Numbered from the stretch's first letter, positions 1 to 6,462 are shown. The stretch: DNA of 7,236 nt from Candidatus Bathyarchaeota archaeon (GCA_023247835.1 JAHFFU010000048.1:1-7236), one strand, 5' to 3'. The notes: generated by a model not told the origin, from the sequence alone. Numbers and translations: made by a program.

Positions 1-195
1 GCGGCCCGCTCTCTCTACCAACGCAGTGGTCAGGAATCCGAGACCCGGCCCTACTTCGAGGACCGTATCGTCAACCGTTAGCTCAGCCAGCTCAATTAGA
101 CGCTCGCGAACCGCTTTATCGATTAGAAAGTGTTGCCCAAATCTCTTGAGGGGGGGTATCCCGAGAGCGTCAAGTTCGCGTCGAACCCAAGCCAC
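1..195 (-). CDS. ksgA: KsgA/Dim1 16S rRNA dimethyladenosine transferase, N-terminal part (cut by window edge)
   Basis: This is the first 65 codons of an SAM-dependent methyltransferase that, in this family, dimethylates two adjacent adenines near the 3' end of 16S rRNA during small-subunit maturation. I see the family's entry motif RFGQHFLID (residues 18-26) and methyltransferase motif I, VLEVGPGLGFLT (45-56), which binds SAM. The rest lies outside the window. The start is GTG at 195-193, chosen because GAGGTG at 207-202 is a good ribosome binding site six bases upstream; an in-frame GTG at 204-202 is part of that site. It follows dpo4 with a 42-base gap and probably shares its transcript. 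KsgA closing the L21e-RpoF-DUF655 run is a familiar archaeal order, which supports the call. The fragment is clear at family level. Confidence 0.93.
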   Translation of the reverse strand, partial: MAWVRRELDALGIPPLKRFGQHFLIDKAVRERLIELAELTVDDTVLEVGPGLGFLTTALVERAGR

Positions 196-201
196 GACAG
201 A

Positions 202-207
202 CACCTC
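202..207 (-). promoter_or_regulatory. Ribosome binding site of ksgA
   Basis: GAGGTG on the minus strand matches the archaeal anti-Shine-Dalgarno (complement of ACCTCC plus flanks) and sits six bases before GTG 195-193. It decides the start of ksgA, because the other in-frame GTG (204-202) lies inside this site and has no comparable sequence before it. Confidence 0.6.
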
Positions 208-237
208 GATGAGACAGCTGTGGGTCCTGAATTTCAG

Positions 238-1338
238 TTAACCGTTTAGGAATTTGGATATTTCTGTTTGCCCGGTTGATTTCAATAATCCAAAGACTCT
301 GACGCCTGTCCTTCGAACCATGGCAGCTGGCATCGATTCCAAGAATTCTTTCATTAGTTCCCGAGCAGCGTTCCTGATGATTTTTCCATCTGAGGTCGGT
401 TGTTCTAGCGTCTTCGATTTGCTGTGAATGGATAAGTCGTTCAATATGGCCATGATTGCCACCGACCTGCATGTCATGCCCTTTTCCTTCAACTTGGTTG
501 TTACTGAATTTGCCAGTTCGCTCAGGGGGGACAGTATTTCTGAGGGTTCACGGGTATTCCGCTTTAAAGTGGCGATTCGGCTTAGCTGGGTCGGTTGGTC
601 CCTCTCCTTTACAGGTTCATCATCCTCTCCTCTGGCGGCCCGGTAAAGGTAACTTCCCAAACTCTTGCCGAACGCTTCAACAATAACCGTCGGGTTAAGA
701 GCCGAAAGTTGAGCTATCGTCTTGACCTGCAATTGATCCAATTTGTCTTCAACTTTCTTTCCTACGCCGGGTATTCGTGATGCCAGCAATTGTGCCAAGA
801 AACTTCTGACATTTTCCGGCCTCACCGTGGTGAGGCCATCCGGTTTTCTCTCGTCGGAGGCGATCTTGGCTACGAGCTTGTTGGGCGCGATTCCTACTGA
901 GCACGTAATTTGCTCTTGCGTGAGTATTTGCCGCTTAACGTCACTCGCGACATCGTCAGCTTCTTCGAAGTTCCCGCCTGCTCTCGATGAGATTTCGACG
1001 TAGGCTTCGTCTATTCCCACCTTTTCAAATGAATCACCATACGCTCTTAGAGTTTCCATTATCCTTTCGGACACTTGCTCATAAAAGGGGCGATCCATGG
1101 GAAGAAAGACCGCGTCTACTGATTCTAGGAGTTTCTTTGCCCGAGCGATGGGTATGCCAGCTTTGACCCCATATTTCCTAGCTAGATAATTAGAGGTGCT
1201 AACTGCCCCGCTTTCTTCGGTTCTGCCAGAATACACGCAAACTACGACAGGTTTTCCTCGTATGCTGGGGTTTCTGTTCTCTTCGCACTGGGCGTAGAAG
1301 TAGTCGAAGTCAATATGCATGATTACCCTGTTGGGCAA
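238..1338 (-). CDS. dpo4: DNA polymerase IV, Dpo4-type Y-family translesion polymerase
   Basis: A 366-residue lesion-bypass DNA polymerase, lacking proofreading by family, that extends DNA past damaged template bases. The palm carries metal ligands D10 (HIDFDYFY) and D110-E111 (GIDEAY); Y15 aligns with the steric-gate tyrosine that excludes ribonucleotides. Other Dpo4 hallmarks are GKPVVVCVYSGR (28-39) and SNYLARKYGVKAGIPIARAK (49-68). A helix-hairpin-helix (IPGVGKKVEDKL, 189-200) marks the thumb, and the little-finger domain covers about 247-355 with RRTGVRVFGL near its end. The last ten residues contain QTEISKFL (357-364), a PCNA-interacting-peptide-like motif. The TTG start at 1338 is preferred because it supplies the first beta strand (RVIMHID); ATG at 1320-1318 is the alternative, preceded by AGGG. 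The length is slightly above the Sulfolobus enzyme's 352. It lies 32 bases after the DUF655 gene and 42 before ksgA, probably in one transcript. Confidence 0.97.
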   Translation of the reverse strand: MPNRVIMHIDFDYFYAQCEENRNPSIRGKPVVVCVYSGRTEESGAVSTSNYLARKYGVKAGIPIARAKKLLESVDAVFLPMDRPFYEQVSERIMETLRAYGDSFEKVGIDEAYVEISSRAGGNFEEADDVASDVKRQILTQEQITCSVGIAPNKLVAKIASDERKPDGLTTVRPENVRSFLAQLLASRIPGVGKKVEDKLDQLQVKTIAQLSALNPTVIVEAFGKSLGSYLYRAARGEDDEPVKERDQPTQLSRIATLKRNTREPSEILSPLSELANSVTTKLKEKGMTCRSVAIMAILNDLSIHSKSKTLEQPTSDGKIIRNAARELMKEFLESMPAAMVRRTGVRVFGLLKSTGQTEISKFLNG

Positions 1339-1370
1339 ACCAACTCTCTCGAGGTAATGATCAGCGGGGT

Positions 1371-2030
1371 CTATAGTGCCCTCGAGAAGACGCGGTACTT
1401 TTCTCCCCCGGTCAATTCATCCAGAATTCGTTTGGCTACGACCTTGATCGGGTCCCCTACGCTCGTCCGTTCATGAATGTCTTTGAATGCTGCGAAAGGC
1501 TTCTTCTCTCTCGCATTGATGATCTGCCACATTGACTTTTTTCCAATCCCGGGGAGCAGTTCCAATGCATGCATGCGCGGTGTGATAGCCTGCGAATTAT
1601 TGAAGAAAGAGACGAATCGTTGTTCTTGGTGTGCGATTAGGTCTTCGAGTACTGGAAGCAACTCGGCTTTAGCGTTCGCTGTCAGGTCATTGTAACCGAT
1701 CCTTCCGATGATTCGGTTAATTTTCTCCCGTCGGTCCTTCCCAATGTAGACTCGTTCGTGGAGCTGGGCTTGGGTTCCAGCTCGTATTTCGGCTTCAAGG
1801 AGTGTGAAGTATGTTTCTCCAATAACCTGAACAGTCGGAAGGGCCAGGTGCCTAGGCTTGTCTGTTGCAGGTCGGCCGTACTGCAGGTAATCCAACACGT
1901 ACGCGTACTCTTCGTAAAGTCGCGGTGGGAAGCCACCTTCCAGGGCGCCACTGGTCGTTGGCCTAAACCCAGGCGAAGGTGCTGAACTATTGCCCCTTGC
2001 CTCATTTGGGCTTTTTGTACTCTCACTCAT
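1371..2030 (-). CDS. DUF655 family protein, predicted nucleic-acid binding (helix-hairpin-helix)
   Basis: A 219-residue member of the archaeal DUF655 family (COG1491), whose exact role is not established. After a polar, probably disordered N-terminus (about residues 1-37, rich in Ser/Pro/Gly), the conserved core starts at YEEYAYVLDYL (39-49) and includes GETYFTLLE (71-79), ERVYIGK (92-98), RIIGRIGYNDLTANAKAEL (106-124) and a helix-hairpin-helix LLPGIGKKSMWQII (158-171), a typical DNA/RNA backbone-binding element. It ends with EKYRVF. ATG at 2030 is preceded by GGGGA about six bases upstream. The gene is normally found beside rpoF and ksgA in archaea, as here, so a role in ribosome maturation or transcription-translation is often guessed; that is inference. 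The 192-base gap upstream suggests it may have its own promoter, although none is obvious. Confidence 0.93.
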   Translation of the reverse strand: MSESTKSPNEARGNSSAPSPGFRPTTSGALEGGFPPRLYEEYAYVLDYLQYGRPATDKPRHLALPTVQVIGETYFTLLEAEIRAGTQAQLHERVYIGKDRREKINRIIGRIGYNDLTANAKAELLPVLEDLIAHQEQRFVSFFNNSQAITPRMHALELLPGIGKKSMWQIINAREKKPFAAFKDIHERTSVGDPIKVVAKRILDELTGGEKYRVFSRAL

Positions 2031-2222
2031 TTTTGTTTCCCCAGAAATAGATGCGCAAGACTTCGCGCTAAAGGAAGTGGGAGTTTGGCCTGTGTGCCTT
2101 TTCAGTTGTGGTGAATATGGCAGGGTGGCCAGAATCTAGCAAAGTCAGCATATCCGCATAGAGTTGGGGATTCGCAGGGAAAAAAGGCTTCCTGTATTGA
2201 TCTTGGAAATTGCTCAGCTGGG
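2031..2222. other. Intergenic gap between rpoF and DUF655
   Basis: This 192-base interval breaks an otherwise compact gene run (other gaps in it are 5-73 bases). On the minus strand it contains an oligo-T tract (2185-2180) and a 27-codon ORF starting at ATG 2151 and ending with TAG 2068, within a longer stop-free stretch of 57 codons that has no other usable start. I recognise no tRNA or snoRNA box and no convincing TATA element for the DUF655 gene. Confidence 0.5.
2180..2185 (-). terminator. Possible oligo-T terminator after rpoF
   Basis: Six consecutive T residues on the minus strand (shown as A6 on the plus strand), preceded by AGGAAGCC and followed by CCC, 37 bases after the rpoF stop. 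Archaeal RNA polymerase terminates at oligo-T tracts without needing a hairpin. Six T's is short, so read-through into the DUF655 gene is likely. Confidence 0.3.
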
Positions 2223-2558
2223 TTAATCCTCTCGGTAGCTGTTAAGAAGTTTCAGGATATCTTCCAGTTGAGTACCAAGGATGATCCTGCCCTTGACCGT
2301 GAGGATGGTACGCAGCTCCTCGATGTACCGTGGCATCGCGTTAGCTATCTGGATTGCATCTTTCCGGTCGAGCTGATGCTTCTCAGATAATTCCCGCACG
2401 AGCTTCTCAGCCTTTGCAGGCGAGACTTTGGCGAACTTGGAAGCGTAGTCGAGTGTTCGCCTCTGAAATTCACCCAATTCATCTTCCTTTGCCCGCTCGA
2501 GTGTCCTCTTGGCTTCAGCGGTAGTCGTAGGTTTGGATTCGATGATCTTTCTGGGCAA
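2223..2558 (-). CDS. rpoF: DNA-directed RNA polymerase subunit Rpo4/RpoF (Rpb4 homologue)
   Basis: A 111-residue subunit that, with Rpo7 (RpoE), forms the stalk of the archaeal RNA polymerase and assists initiation, elongation and RNA binding. The N-terminal tip (to about 28) would contact Rpo7; the remaining helices form the HRDC-like fold, with the family pattern of E-x-x-RRTLDYASKFAKV (30-45), KAEKLVREL (49-57), DAIQIANAMPRYIEELRTIL (67-86) and a helical end. The start is TTG at 2558, five bases after the L21e stop; GAGTGA, overlapping the end of the L21e gene, can serve as the ribosome binding site, so translation is probably coupled. No alternative ATG exists before the conserved core. 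Association with rpl21e and DUF655 strongly supports the call, since this small family is divergent in sequence. Confidence 0.93.
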   Translation of the reverse strand: MPRKIIESKPTTTAEAKRTLERAKEDELGEFQRRTLDYASKFAKVSPAKAEKLVRELSEKHQLDRKDAIQIANAMPRYIEELRTILTVKGRIILGTQLEDILKLLNSYRED

Positions 2559-2563
2559 CTAGT

Positions 2564-2857
2564 TCACTCAACGTGCGGGGTGAGGTGTTCCGGTCGGGCG
2601 ATAATTTGCTTCGTCTGACTACCCATCGCGATATGAACTACGTATGACTTGCCGCGTTTCGCCTGAATTACTCCAACCCTTCCATGGTAGCGCCTGTGTG
2701 GCATGCCCTTATGTATCGACGGCTCGATTATGATTGTGACTTTCTCTCCGGGGCGGTAGATTCTGAGGATTCTACTGAGGCCTATTTTTCCTCGCTCGCG
2801 GGGTCTCTTCCGGAGAAGGGTCCGCGTCTTTGAACGGTAACCCTTTGAACGTCTCAT
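2564..2857 (-). CDS. rpl21e: Large-subunit ribosomal protein L21e
   Basis: A 97-residue basic protein of the archaeal/eukaryotic large ribosomal subunit. It has the family features in order: a basic N-terminal tail (MRRSKGYRSKTR, RKRPRERGKIGLSR), an SH3-like barrel beginning YRPGEKVTI (34-42), the diagnostic IHKGMPHRRYHGRVGVI (48-64), KRGKSYVV (67-74) and the C-terminal RPEHL (88-92). The full family length is present. ATG at 2857 has only a weak ribosome binding site (CAGGT). It lies 73 bases after srp54 and 5 bases before rpoF. A TATA-like element within the 73-base gap may give it an internal promoter in addition to read-through from srp54. Confidence 0.97.
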   Translation of the reverse strand: MRRSKGYRSKTRTLLRKRPRERGKIGLSRILRIYRPGEKVTIIIEPSIHKGMPHRRYHGRVGVIQAKRGKSYVVHIAMGSQTKQIIARPEHLTPHVE

Positions 2858-2897
2858 GAGGCAGAACCTGAAATTTGTTAGCAGACTAAAGGGCGGG

Positions 2898-2907
2898 CTA
2901 ATTAACC
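2898..2907 (-). promoter_or_regulatory. Possible TATA box for rpl21e-rpoF
   Basis: GGTTAATTAG on the minus strand is an AT-rich element in otherwise GC-richer sequence. Its centre is about 45 bases before the L21e ATG; initiation about 25 bases downstream of it would give a leader of roughly 20 bases. Judged by eye only. Confidence 0.35.
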
Positions 2908-2930
2908 TTCTTGGAAAGGCTTCCCGTCTT

Positions 2931-4271
2931 TCAGGGCCGTGTTGGGAAGGGCATCCTCCCTCTTCCGAATGCAGCGCCGCGCCGCTTCATGCTCTTCATC
3001 ATCTTCTTCATCATGAAGTATTGATTGACCATTTCCTTAACATCCTTGTCGGACGTCCCTGAACCACGTGCAATTCTCCTCGCCCGCGAGGAGTCAACGA
3101 GTTTCGGATCTTCTATCTCATCCCGGGTCATGGACTGGATGATCACACGCCAAGCGTCCAGTTTCTTCTCAGCGGTCTCCATCGCGTCATCGGGTATATT
3201 CATGCCCCCCGGCATCATCCCAACCAATTTCTTGAGGGGGCCCATTTTTCGAACTGCGACCATTTGGTCGTACATGTCCTTCAGCGTGAACTTGCCTTCT
3301 AGGAACGCCTTCGCCTTCTTCTGCGGGACGACTACCTCGGCTTCACGAACTTTCTCGACCAGAGCTTTCATGTCACCCATTCCAAGAAGGCGTCCCACAA
3401 AGCTGGAAGGAATGAACTGCTCGATATCGTCGGTTTTTTCGCCGGTACCCATAAATTTGATCTTGGCATGGGTTGCCGCAACGGCTGAAAGCGCTCCCCC
3501 TCCCTTCGCCGTCCCGTCAAGCTTCGTTACAAGAATCGAACCGATCTTTGTGCTCTCATTAAACGCCGCTGCTTGGGACATTGCTGCTTGGCCGATGGAG
3601 GCGTCGATTGCGAGAATTATTTCGTTGGGCTGTATTTGCTTGGCCAGATCCCGCATCTCAGACATTAGTTCTGCTTCGTCCTTGTGACGCCCCGCTGTGT
3701 CCACGATAATTAGGTCGTACTTTTGGTCTGCAAATTGCTCCATACCCTTTCGAACTACTCTCAACACGTCCTTCGAATTGGGTTCACCGTAGACAGGCAC
3801 TGTCACTTTGTCCGCAAGTTGCTTAAGCTGGTCATAGGCTCCTGGCCGATAAGTGTCAGCACAGATAATGGCAGGGCGCAAACCGCGCTTTTGATAGAAG
3901 CGTGAGAGTTTTACGGCGGCCGTTGTTTTCCCAGTCCCCTGAATCCCGACTAGCATGATGACCTGGGTCTTCCCTGGCTCAATCGTGAGTTTGCTTGGTT
4001 CTTCCCCGAGGAACCGAGTTAGTTCCTCATAGAGAACCTTGACGACGTGTTCGCGCCGGGAGATTCCAGGCGGCAGTTTTTCTTCGAGAGATCGCTTCTC
4101 AACCGCTTGAGAGATTTGTAGAACAAGGTTAACGTTAACGTCGGCTTGAAGGAGGGCCCGCTGCAGGTCCCGCACTAGTTCTTTGACCGCTTTCTCATCG
4201 ATAACAGCGAGTCGGAGTAGCTTTTTCAGCGCGTCGCTAAGCGACTTGCCCAGACCCTCAGGCGAACTCAT
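2931..4271 (-). CDS. srp54: Signal recognition particle 54 kDa GTPase (SRP54/Ffh)
   Basis: A complete 446-residue SRP GTPase that binds signal sequences of nascent membrane and secreted proteins and docks with the receptor FtsY. The N domain is about residues 1-95 (ALLQADVNVNLV, 39-50). The G domain shows G1 GIQGTGKTTAAVKL (109-122), G2 DTYRPGAYDQL (139-149), G3 DTAGRH (191-196), G4 TKLDGTAKGGGALS (249-262) and G5 GTGEKTDDIEQF (275-286). The methionine-rich M domain follows from about 325, with KMGPLKKLVGMMPGG (342-356), the RNA-binding helix region SSRARRIARGSGTS (394-407) and a terminal MMKKMMKSMKRRG. GGA ten bases before ATG 4271 is a weak ribosome binding site. It is the first gene of the minus-strand run and is divergent from the PAC2 gene, so its promoter should lie in 4272-4438. 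Confidence 0.99.
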   Translation of the reverse strand: MSSPEGLGKSLSDALKKLLRLAVIDEKAVKELVRDLQRALLQADVNVNLVLQISQAVEKRSLEEKLPPGISRREHVVKVLYEELTRFLGEEPSKLTIEPGKTQVIMLVGIQGTGKTTAAVKLSRFYQKRGLRPAIICADTYRPGAYDQLKQLADKVTVPVYGEPNSKDVLRVVRKGMEQFADQKYDLIIVDTAGRHKDEAELMSEMRDLAKQIQPNEIILAIDASIGQAAMSQAAAFNESTKIGSILVTKLDGTAKGGGALSAVAATHAKIKFMGTGEKTDDIEQFIPSSFVGRLLGMGDMKALVEKVREAEVVVPQKKAKAFLEGKFTLKDMYDQMVAVRKMGPLKKLVGMMPGGMNIPDDAMETAEKKLDAWRVIIQSMTRDEIEDPKLVDSSRARRIARGSGTSDKDVKEMVNQYFMMKKMMKSMKRRGAAFGRGRMPFPTRP

Positions 4272-4318
4272 CGAATTTCCGCTCTGGAAAGATTGGATTG
4301 ATGCGTTGTCTTTTGCAT

Positions 4319-4326
4319 CCTAAAAG
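4319..4326 (-). promoter_or_regulatory. Possible TATA box for srp54
   Basis: CTTTTAGG on the minus strand (within AACTTTTAGGA) is centred about 50 bases before the srp54 ATG. Initiation about 25 bases downstream would leave a leader of about 25 bases. A seven-base direct repeat (AAGTTCT at 4324-4330 and 4334-4340) overlaps and flanks it. Judged by eye; weak. Confidence 0.35.
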
Positions 4327-4393
4327 TTCTTGTAAGTTCTACGAACCGTTTATTACATGCTCATCTTCAGCTCTCGGACTTGCTGGGAGGGTC

Positions 4394-4402
4394 CTATATT
4401 TG
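4394..4402 (+). promoter_or_regulatory. Possible TATA box for the PAC2-Hsp20 operon
   Basis: CTATATTTG is the best TATA-like element in the divergent region on the plus strand. Its centre is about 41 bases before ATG 4439, so initiation near 4424 would give a leader of about 15 bases. This position argues that translation starts at 4439 (or TTG 4430) and not at the farther upstream ATG 4298. Confidence 0.45.
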
Positions 4403-4438
4403 TCTAATAGCCTGTCTGGGACGGACGGGTTGCGAATA

Positions 4439-5161
4439 ATGGAGACCGCGGCCATTCCTAAAGGAGCTGTTTTGATAAACGGTCTCCCTGATGTCGGCCT
4501 GGTAGGATTGCTCGCTGCCTCTCACATCATCAGCATCTTAAAATTACAGGAAGTCGGAGCCATCGAATCAGACCTTCTCCCACCCATGATCGTGCTGCAC
4601 GGAGGGCTTCCGAAAGCCCCAGTCCGCATCTTTGCAGGCAACTCTTTGGTTATCATAATCTCCGAAACAGTGATTCCCGTGCCGCTGATTAGGCCCCTTG
4701 CGACGAGTGTCGTCGATTGGGCTCGGAGTAAGGGTGCCAAGCTGATGCTATCCTTGGGCGGAATGGCCGTGGCGAACCGTCAAGACATAGACGTTCCCAA
4801 AGTTTTCGCGGCGCTCTCAGGCAAGGAATTGGAGTCAAGACTACGCGGAGCAGCCGAAGTTTTAGAGGAAGGTTACATAGTTGGCGTTTACGGCCTAATC
4901 CTTCGGAAATGTGCTCAGGCATCAGTCCCCGCGATCACGCTGTTGACGCAATCTTACTACAATTACCCTGACCCTGTAGCAGCCGCAACTGCGTTAACCG
5001 CCGTTAACAAAATTCTCGACCTGAATGTTGATGTTTCGGACCTGCTAAAGAGAGGGGAGGAGATTCGTTTGAGAAGCAAGGATATGATGCACCGTACGCA
5101 CGAAGAGATGCTCAGGATGGACAAGTCTCACGAATACGATCTGCCGCCACTATACGGATGA
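4439..5161 (+). CDS. PAC2-family protein (COG2047-like), probable proteasome assembly chaperone/activator homologue
   Basis: A 240-residue archaeal PAC2-family protein. Archaeal homologues (PbaA/PbaB) interact with the 20S proteasome. Visible family features are NGLPDVGLVGLLAASHII (14-31), DLLPPMIVLHGG (45-56), the segment SETVIPVP (75-82), a Rossmann-like SLGGMAV (105-111), GVYGLILRKC (149-158) and SYYNYPDPVAAATAL (172-186), then a charged amphipathic C-terminal helix (about 200-228). It ends in Leu-Tyr-Gly, which fits the HbYX pattern (hydrophobic-Tyr-any) that proteasome activators insert into the 20S alpha ring. The frame is open back to ATG 4298, but the extra 47 residues are unlike the family and lie upstream of the likely TATA box; TTG 4430 is another possible start, three codons before ATG 4439. 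Its stop abuts the Hsp20-like gene. The family call is firm; the proteasome role is inferred. Confidence 0.9.
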   Translation: METAAIPKGAVLINGLPDVGLVGLLAASHIISILKLQEVGAIESDLLPPMIVLHGGLPKAPVRIFAGNSLVIIISETVIPVPLIRPLATSVVDWARSKGAKLMLSLGGMAVANRQDIDVPKVFAALSGKELESRLRGAAEVLEEGYIVGVYGLILRKCAQASVPAITLLTQSYYNYPDPVAAATALTAVNKILDLNVDVSDLLKRGEEIRLRSKDMMHRTHEEMLRMDKSHEYDLPPLYG

Positions 5162-5530
5162 ATGACGTTGAGTTCCGAGCCAAGAAGCGAATTCTCTCCA
5201 GCGCATGGGTCAGGATGGAATGCTGCTGCGGCCTGCATCCAACCTCTGTACGATCTCTTTGTGGCGGTCACGGAAGTTGTCCTAACAGTTGATCTACCTT
5301 TCGTAGATCAGAAACAAGTCAAGCTGCGATGCCCAACGGATGATTCTGTGGAAATACGTGCAGAGACTAACAGGAAGATTACGTTCAGGGATCTTGGAGC
5401 CAAGCACAGGCATGGGGAGTTCACTTGCTACCGTGCCCTAATCCGAATCCCTGTCCCCGTCGACGAGAAAAGAATGAGCAAGGAATTCAAACGGGGCATA
5501 CTTGAGGTCCATATTCCTCGACTAAGATGA
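5162..5530 (+). CDS. Hsp20/alpha-crystallin-like small heat-shock protein
   Basis: A 122-residue protein with an alpha-crystallin-type (or p23/CS-like) beta-sandwich at about residues 28-118. I see the opening strand PLYDLF-x6-VVLTVDLPFVDQ (28-50), VEIRAETN (63-70), a loop, YRALIRIPVPVDEKRMSKEF (90-109) and the signature G-[IV]-L-x-V as GILEVHIP (112-119). The N-terminal arm is short (about 27 residues) and polar, and the protein stops almost directly after the domain, without the usual C-terminal I-x-I tail that drives sHsp oligomer assembly. It may therefore be a small assembly or act as a co-chaperone. ATG 5162 follows the PAC2 stop with no gap (TGAATG), so translation is probably coupled. 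It could instead be an HSP20-like domain protein without heat-shock function. Confidence 0.82.
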   Translation: MTLSSEPRSEFSPAHGSGWNAAAACIQPLYDLFVAVTEVVLTVDLPFVDQKQVKLRCPTDDSVEIRAETNRKITFRDLGAKHRHGEFTCYRALIRIPVPVDEKRMSKEFKRGILEVHIPRLR

Positions 5531-5532
5531 GC

Positions 5533-6462
5533 CTATTTCCTCGCCCTCTCTAGCGCCGCTAGAATGAGAAGCGGGAATATTATTGTGGCGTCCCCAACAA
5601 TCGTGACAAGTCTGTTAGGGCTCTTGATTTTGCCCCAGCTTATCGCCTCTTCCAATGGGGCACCGCTAGCCCCGCCGCCTTCGGGGCGGTCAAGTGTTAT
5701 TTGAATCGCCGCGTCCACGCCGCCTCTGTATGAATTTGCGATTAGGAGATGATGTTTCGGCATCCCGCCGCCGAGGATCACTGCCCCAACCCTCTTTCTT
5801 TCGTAAGTTAAGTCAACTAGCCTCGAAAAATCCTTGAAGGGGTTAATGAATAGCGGCTTGAGTCGACTGTAGGTCCAAAGGTTCAACCCGAGCATTGAAT
5901 CAAAAATGCCGGGACAGAAGATGGGGACCCTACGTTTCTGTGCGGTATGAAGAAGTGAGTGTTTGTCTCGGATTTGTCTGCCGAACTCCCATAGTAACTC
6001 GTAGCTGGCGATGTTTCGCCGTTTTGCTTCTGGGATGTGGTTGAGCATGCGGTGAGTTGCTCTCTCCAGGTGTTCGATTGCTCTCTGAGTCACTAACAGG
6101 TCGTAAATTCGAGATAGCCCCTGACGTTTCAGTTTGCTATCGTCCGCTAATTCCGACCCTGCAATGTGCCGATGCCCCAAGCCTTCCAGGAGGTCATGTG
6201 TTACGTTTGCTCCAGTCGTGACGATCCCATTGAGCAGACGCTCGTCAACTAGATCGGAAATAATTGCCCTCAGGCCGCCGGGTACCATAGGACCTGCAAG
6301 GGAGATCAGCTTGACGCATTCATCATCCCTGAACAAATCTCCGAGAATTCTTACTGCTCTGCCGAACCGTCCCGGCCCAAGAACTTTGACCGCTTCCATT
6401 TGCCTAGCAATGCTGGAAATTGACATCCTTTTTTTGAGTTTGATGTGGGAGACTAGGGGCAT
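5533..6462 (-). CDS. dys: Deoxyhypusine synthase
   Basis: A 309-residue NAD-dependent enzyme that transfers the aminobutyl group of spermidine to one lysine of aIF5A, the first step to hypusine. Family hallmarks: SLAGPMVPGGLR (54-65), the archaeal TTGANVTHDL (82-91), CPGIFDSMLG (183-192), GGGMPKHHLLIAN (231-243) with the conserved histidine pair, GGASGAPLEEAISWGKI (263-279) in which K278 aligns with the catalytic lysine that forms the enzyme-substrate imine, and GDATIIFPLLI (290-300). No key residue appears missing. ATG 6462 is chosen because HIKLKKRMSISSIARQM aligns with the usual N-terminal start and AGAAGG lies about eight bases upstream; M13 would lose this region. It follows aIF5A with a 39-base gap, so enzyme and substrate are co-transcribed. 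Some archaeal homologues act on agmatine instead of spermidine; the sequence alone does not settle this. Confidence 0.97.
   Translation of the reverse strand: MPLVSHIKLKKRMSISSIARQMEAVKVLGPGRFGRAVRILGDLFRDDECVKLISLAGPMVPGGLRAIISDLVDERLLNGIVTTGANVTHDLLEGLGHRHIAGSELADDSKLKRQGLSRIYDLLVTQRAIEHLERATHRMLNHIPEAKRRNIASYELLWEFGRQIRDKHSLLHTAQKRRVPIFCPGIFDSMLGLNLWTYSRLKPLFINPFKDFSRLVDLTYERKRVGAVILGGGMPKHHLLIANSYRGGVDAAIQITLDRPEGGGASGAPLEEAISWGKIKSPNRLVTIVGDATIIFPLLILAALERARK

Noticed and set aside
170..472. 100-codon minus-strand frame over the end of dpo4
   Set aside because: It overlaps the conserved C-terminal coding region of dpo4 in another frame, and its translation shows no family features.
2908..2925. 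CCTT-TCCAAG-AAGG hairpin after the srp54 stop as a terminator
   Set aside because: Only four base pairs and no following T tract; too weak to report as a terminator.
3025..3687. 220-codon open frame on the plus strand
   Set aside because: It lies wholly antisense to srp54, whose protein is fully conserved; the translation resembles no family and is rich in Ser/Ala/Ile as expected for a shadow frame.
4298..4438. Upstream extension of the PAC2 gene to ATG 4298
   Set aside because: The 47 extra residues do not match the family N-terminus, and the best TATA-like element (4394-4402) falls inside this stretch.
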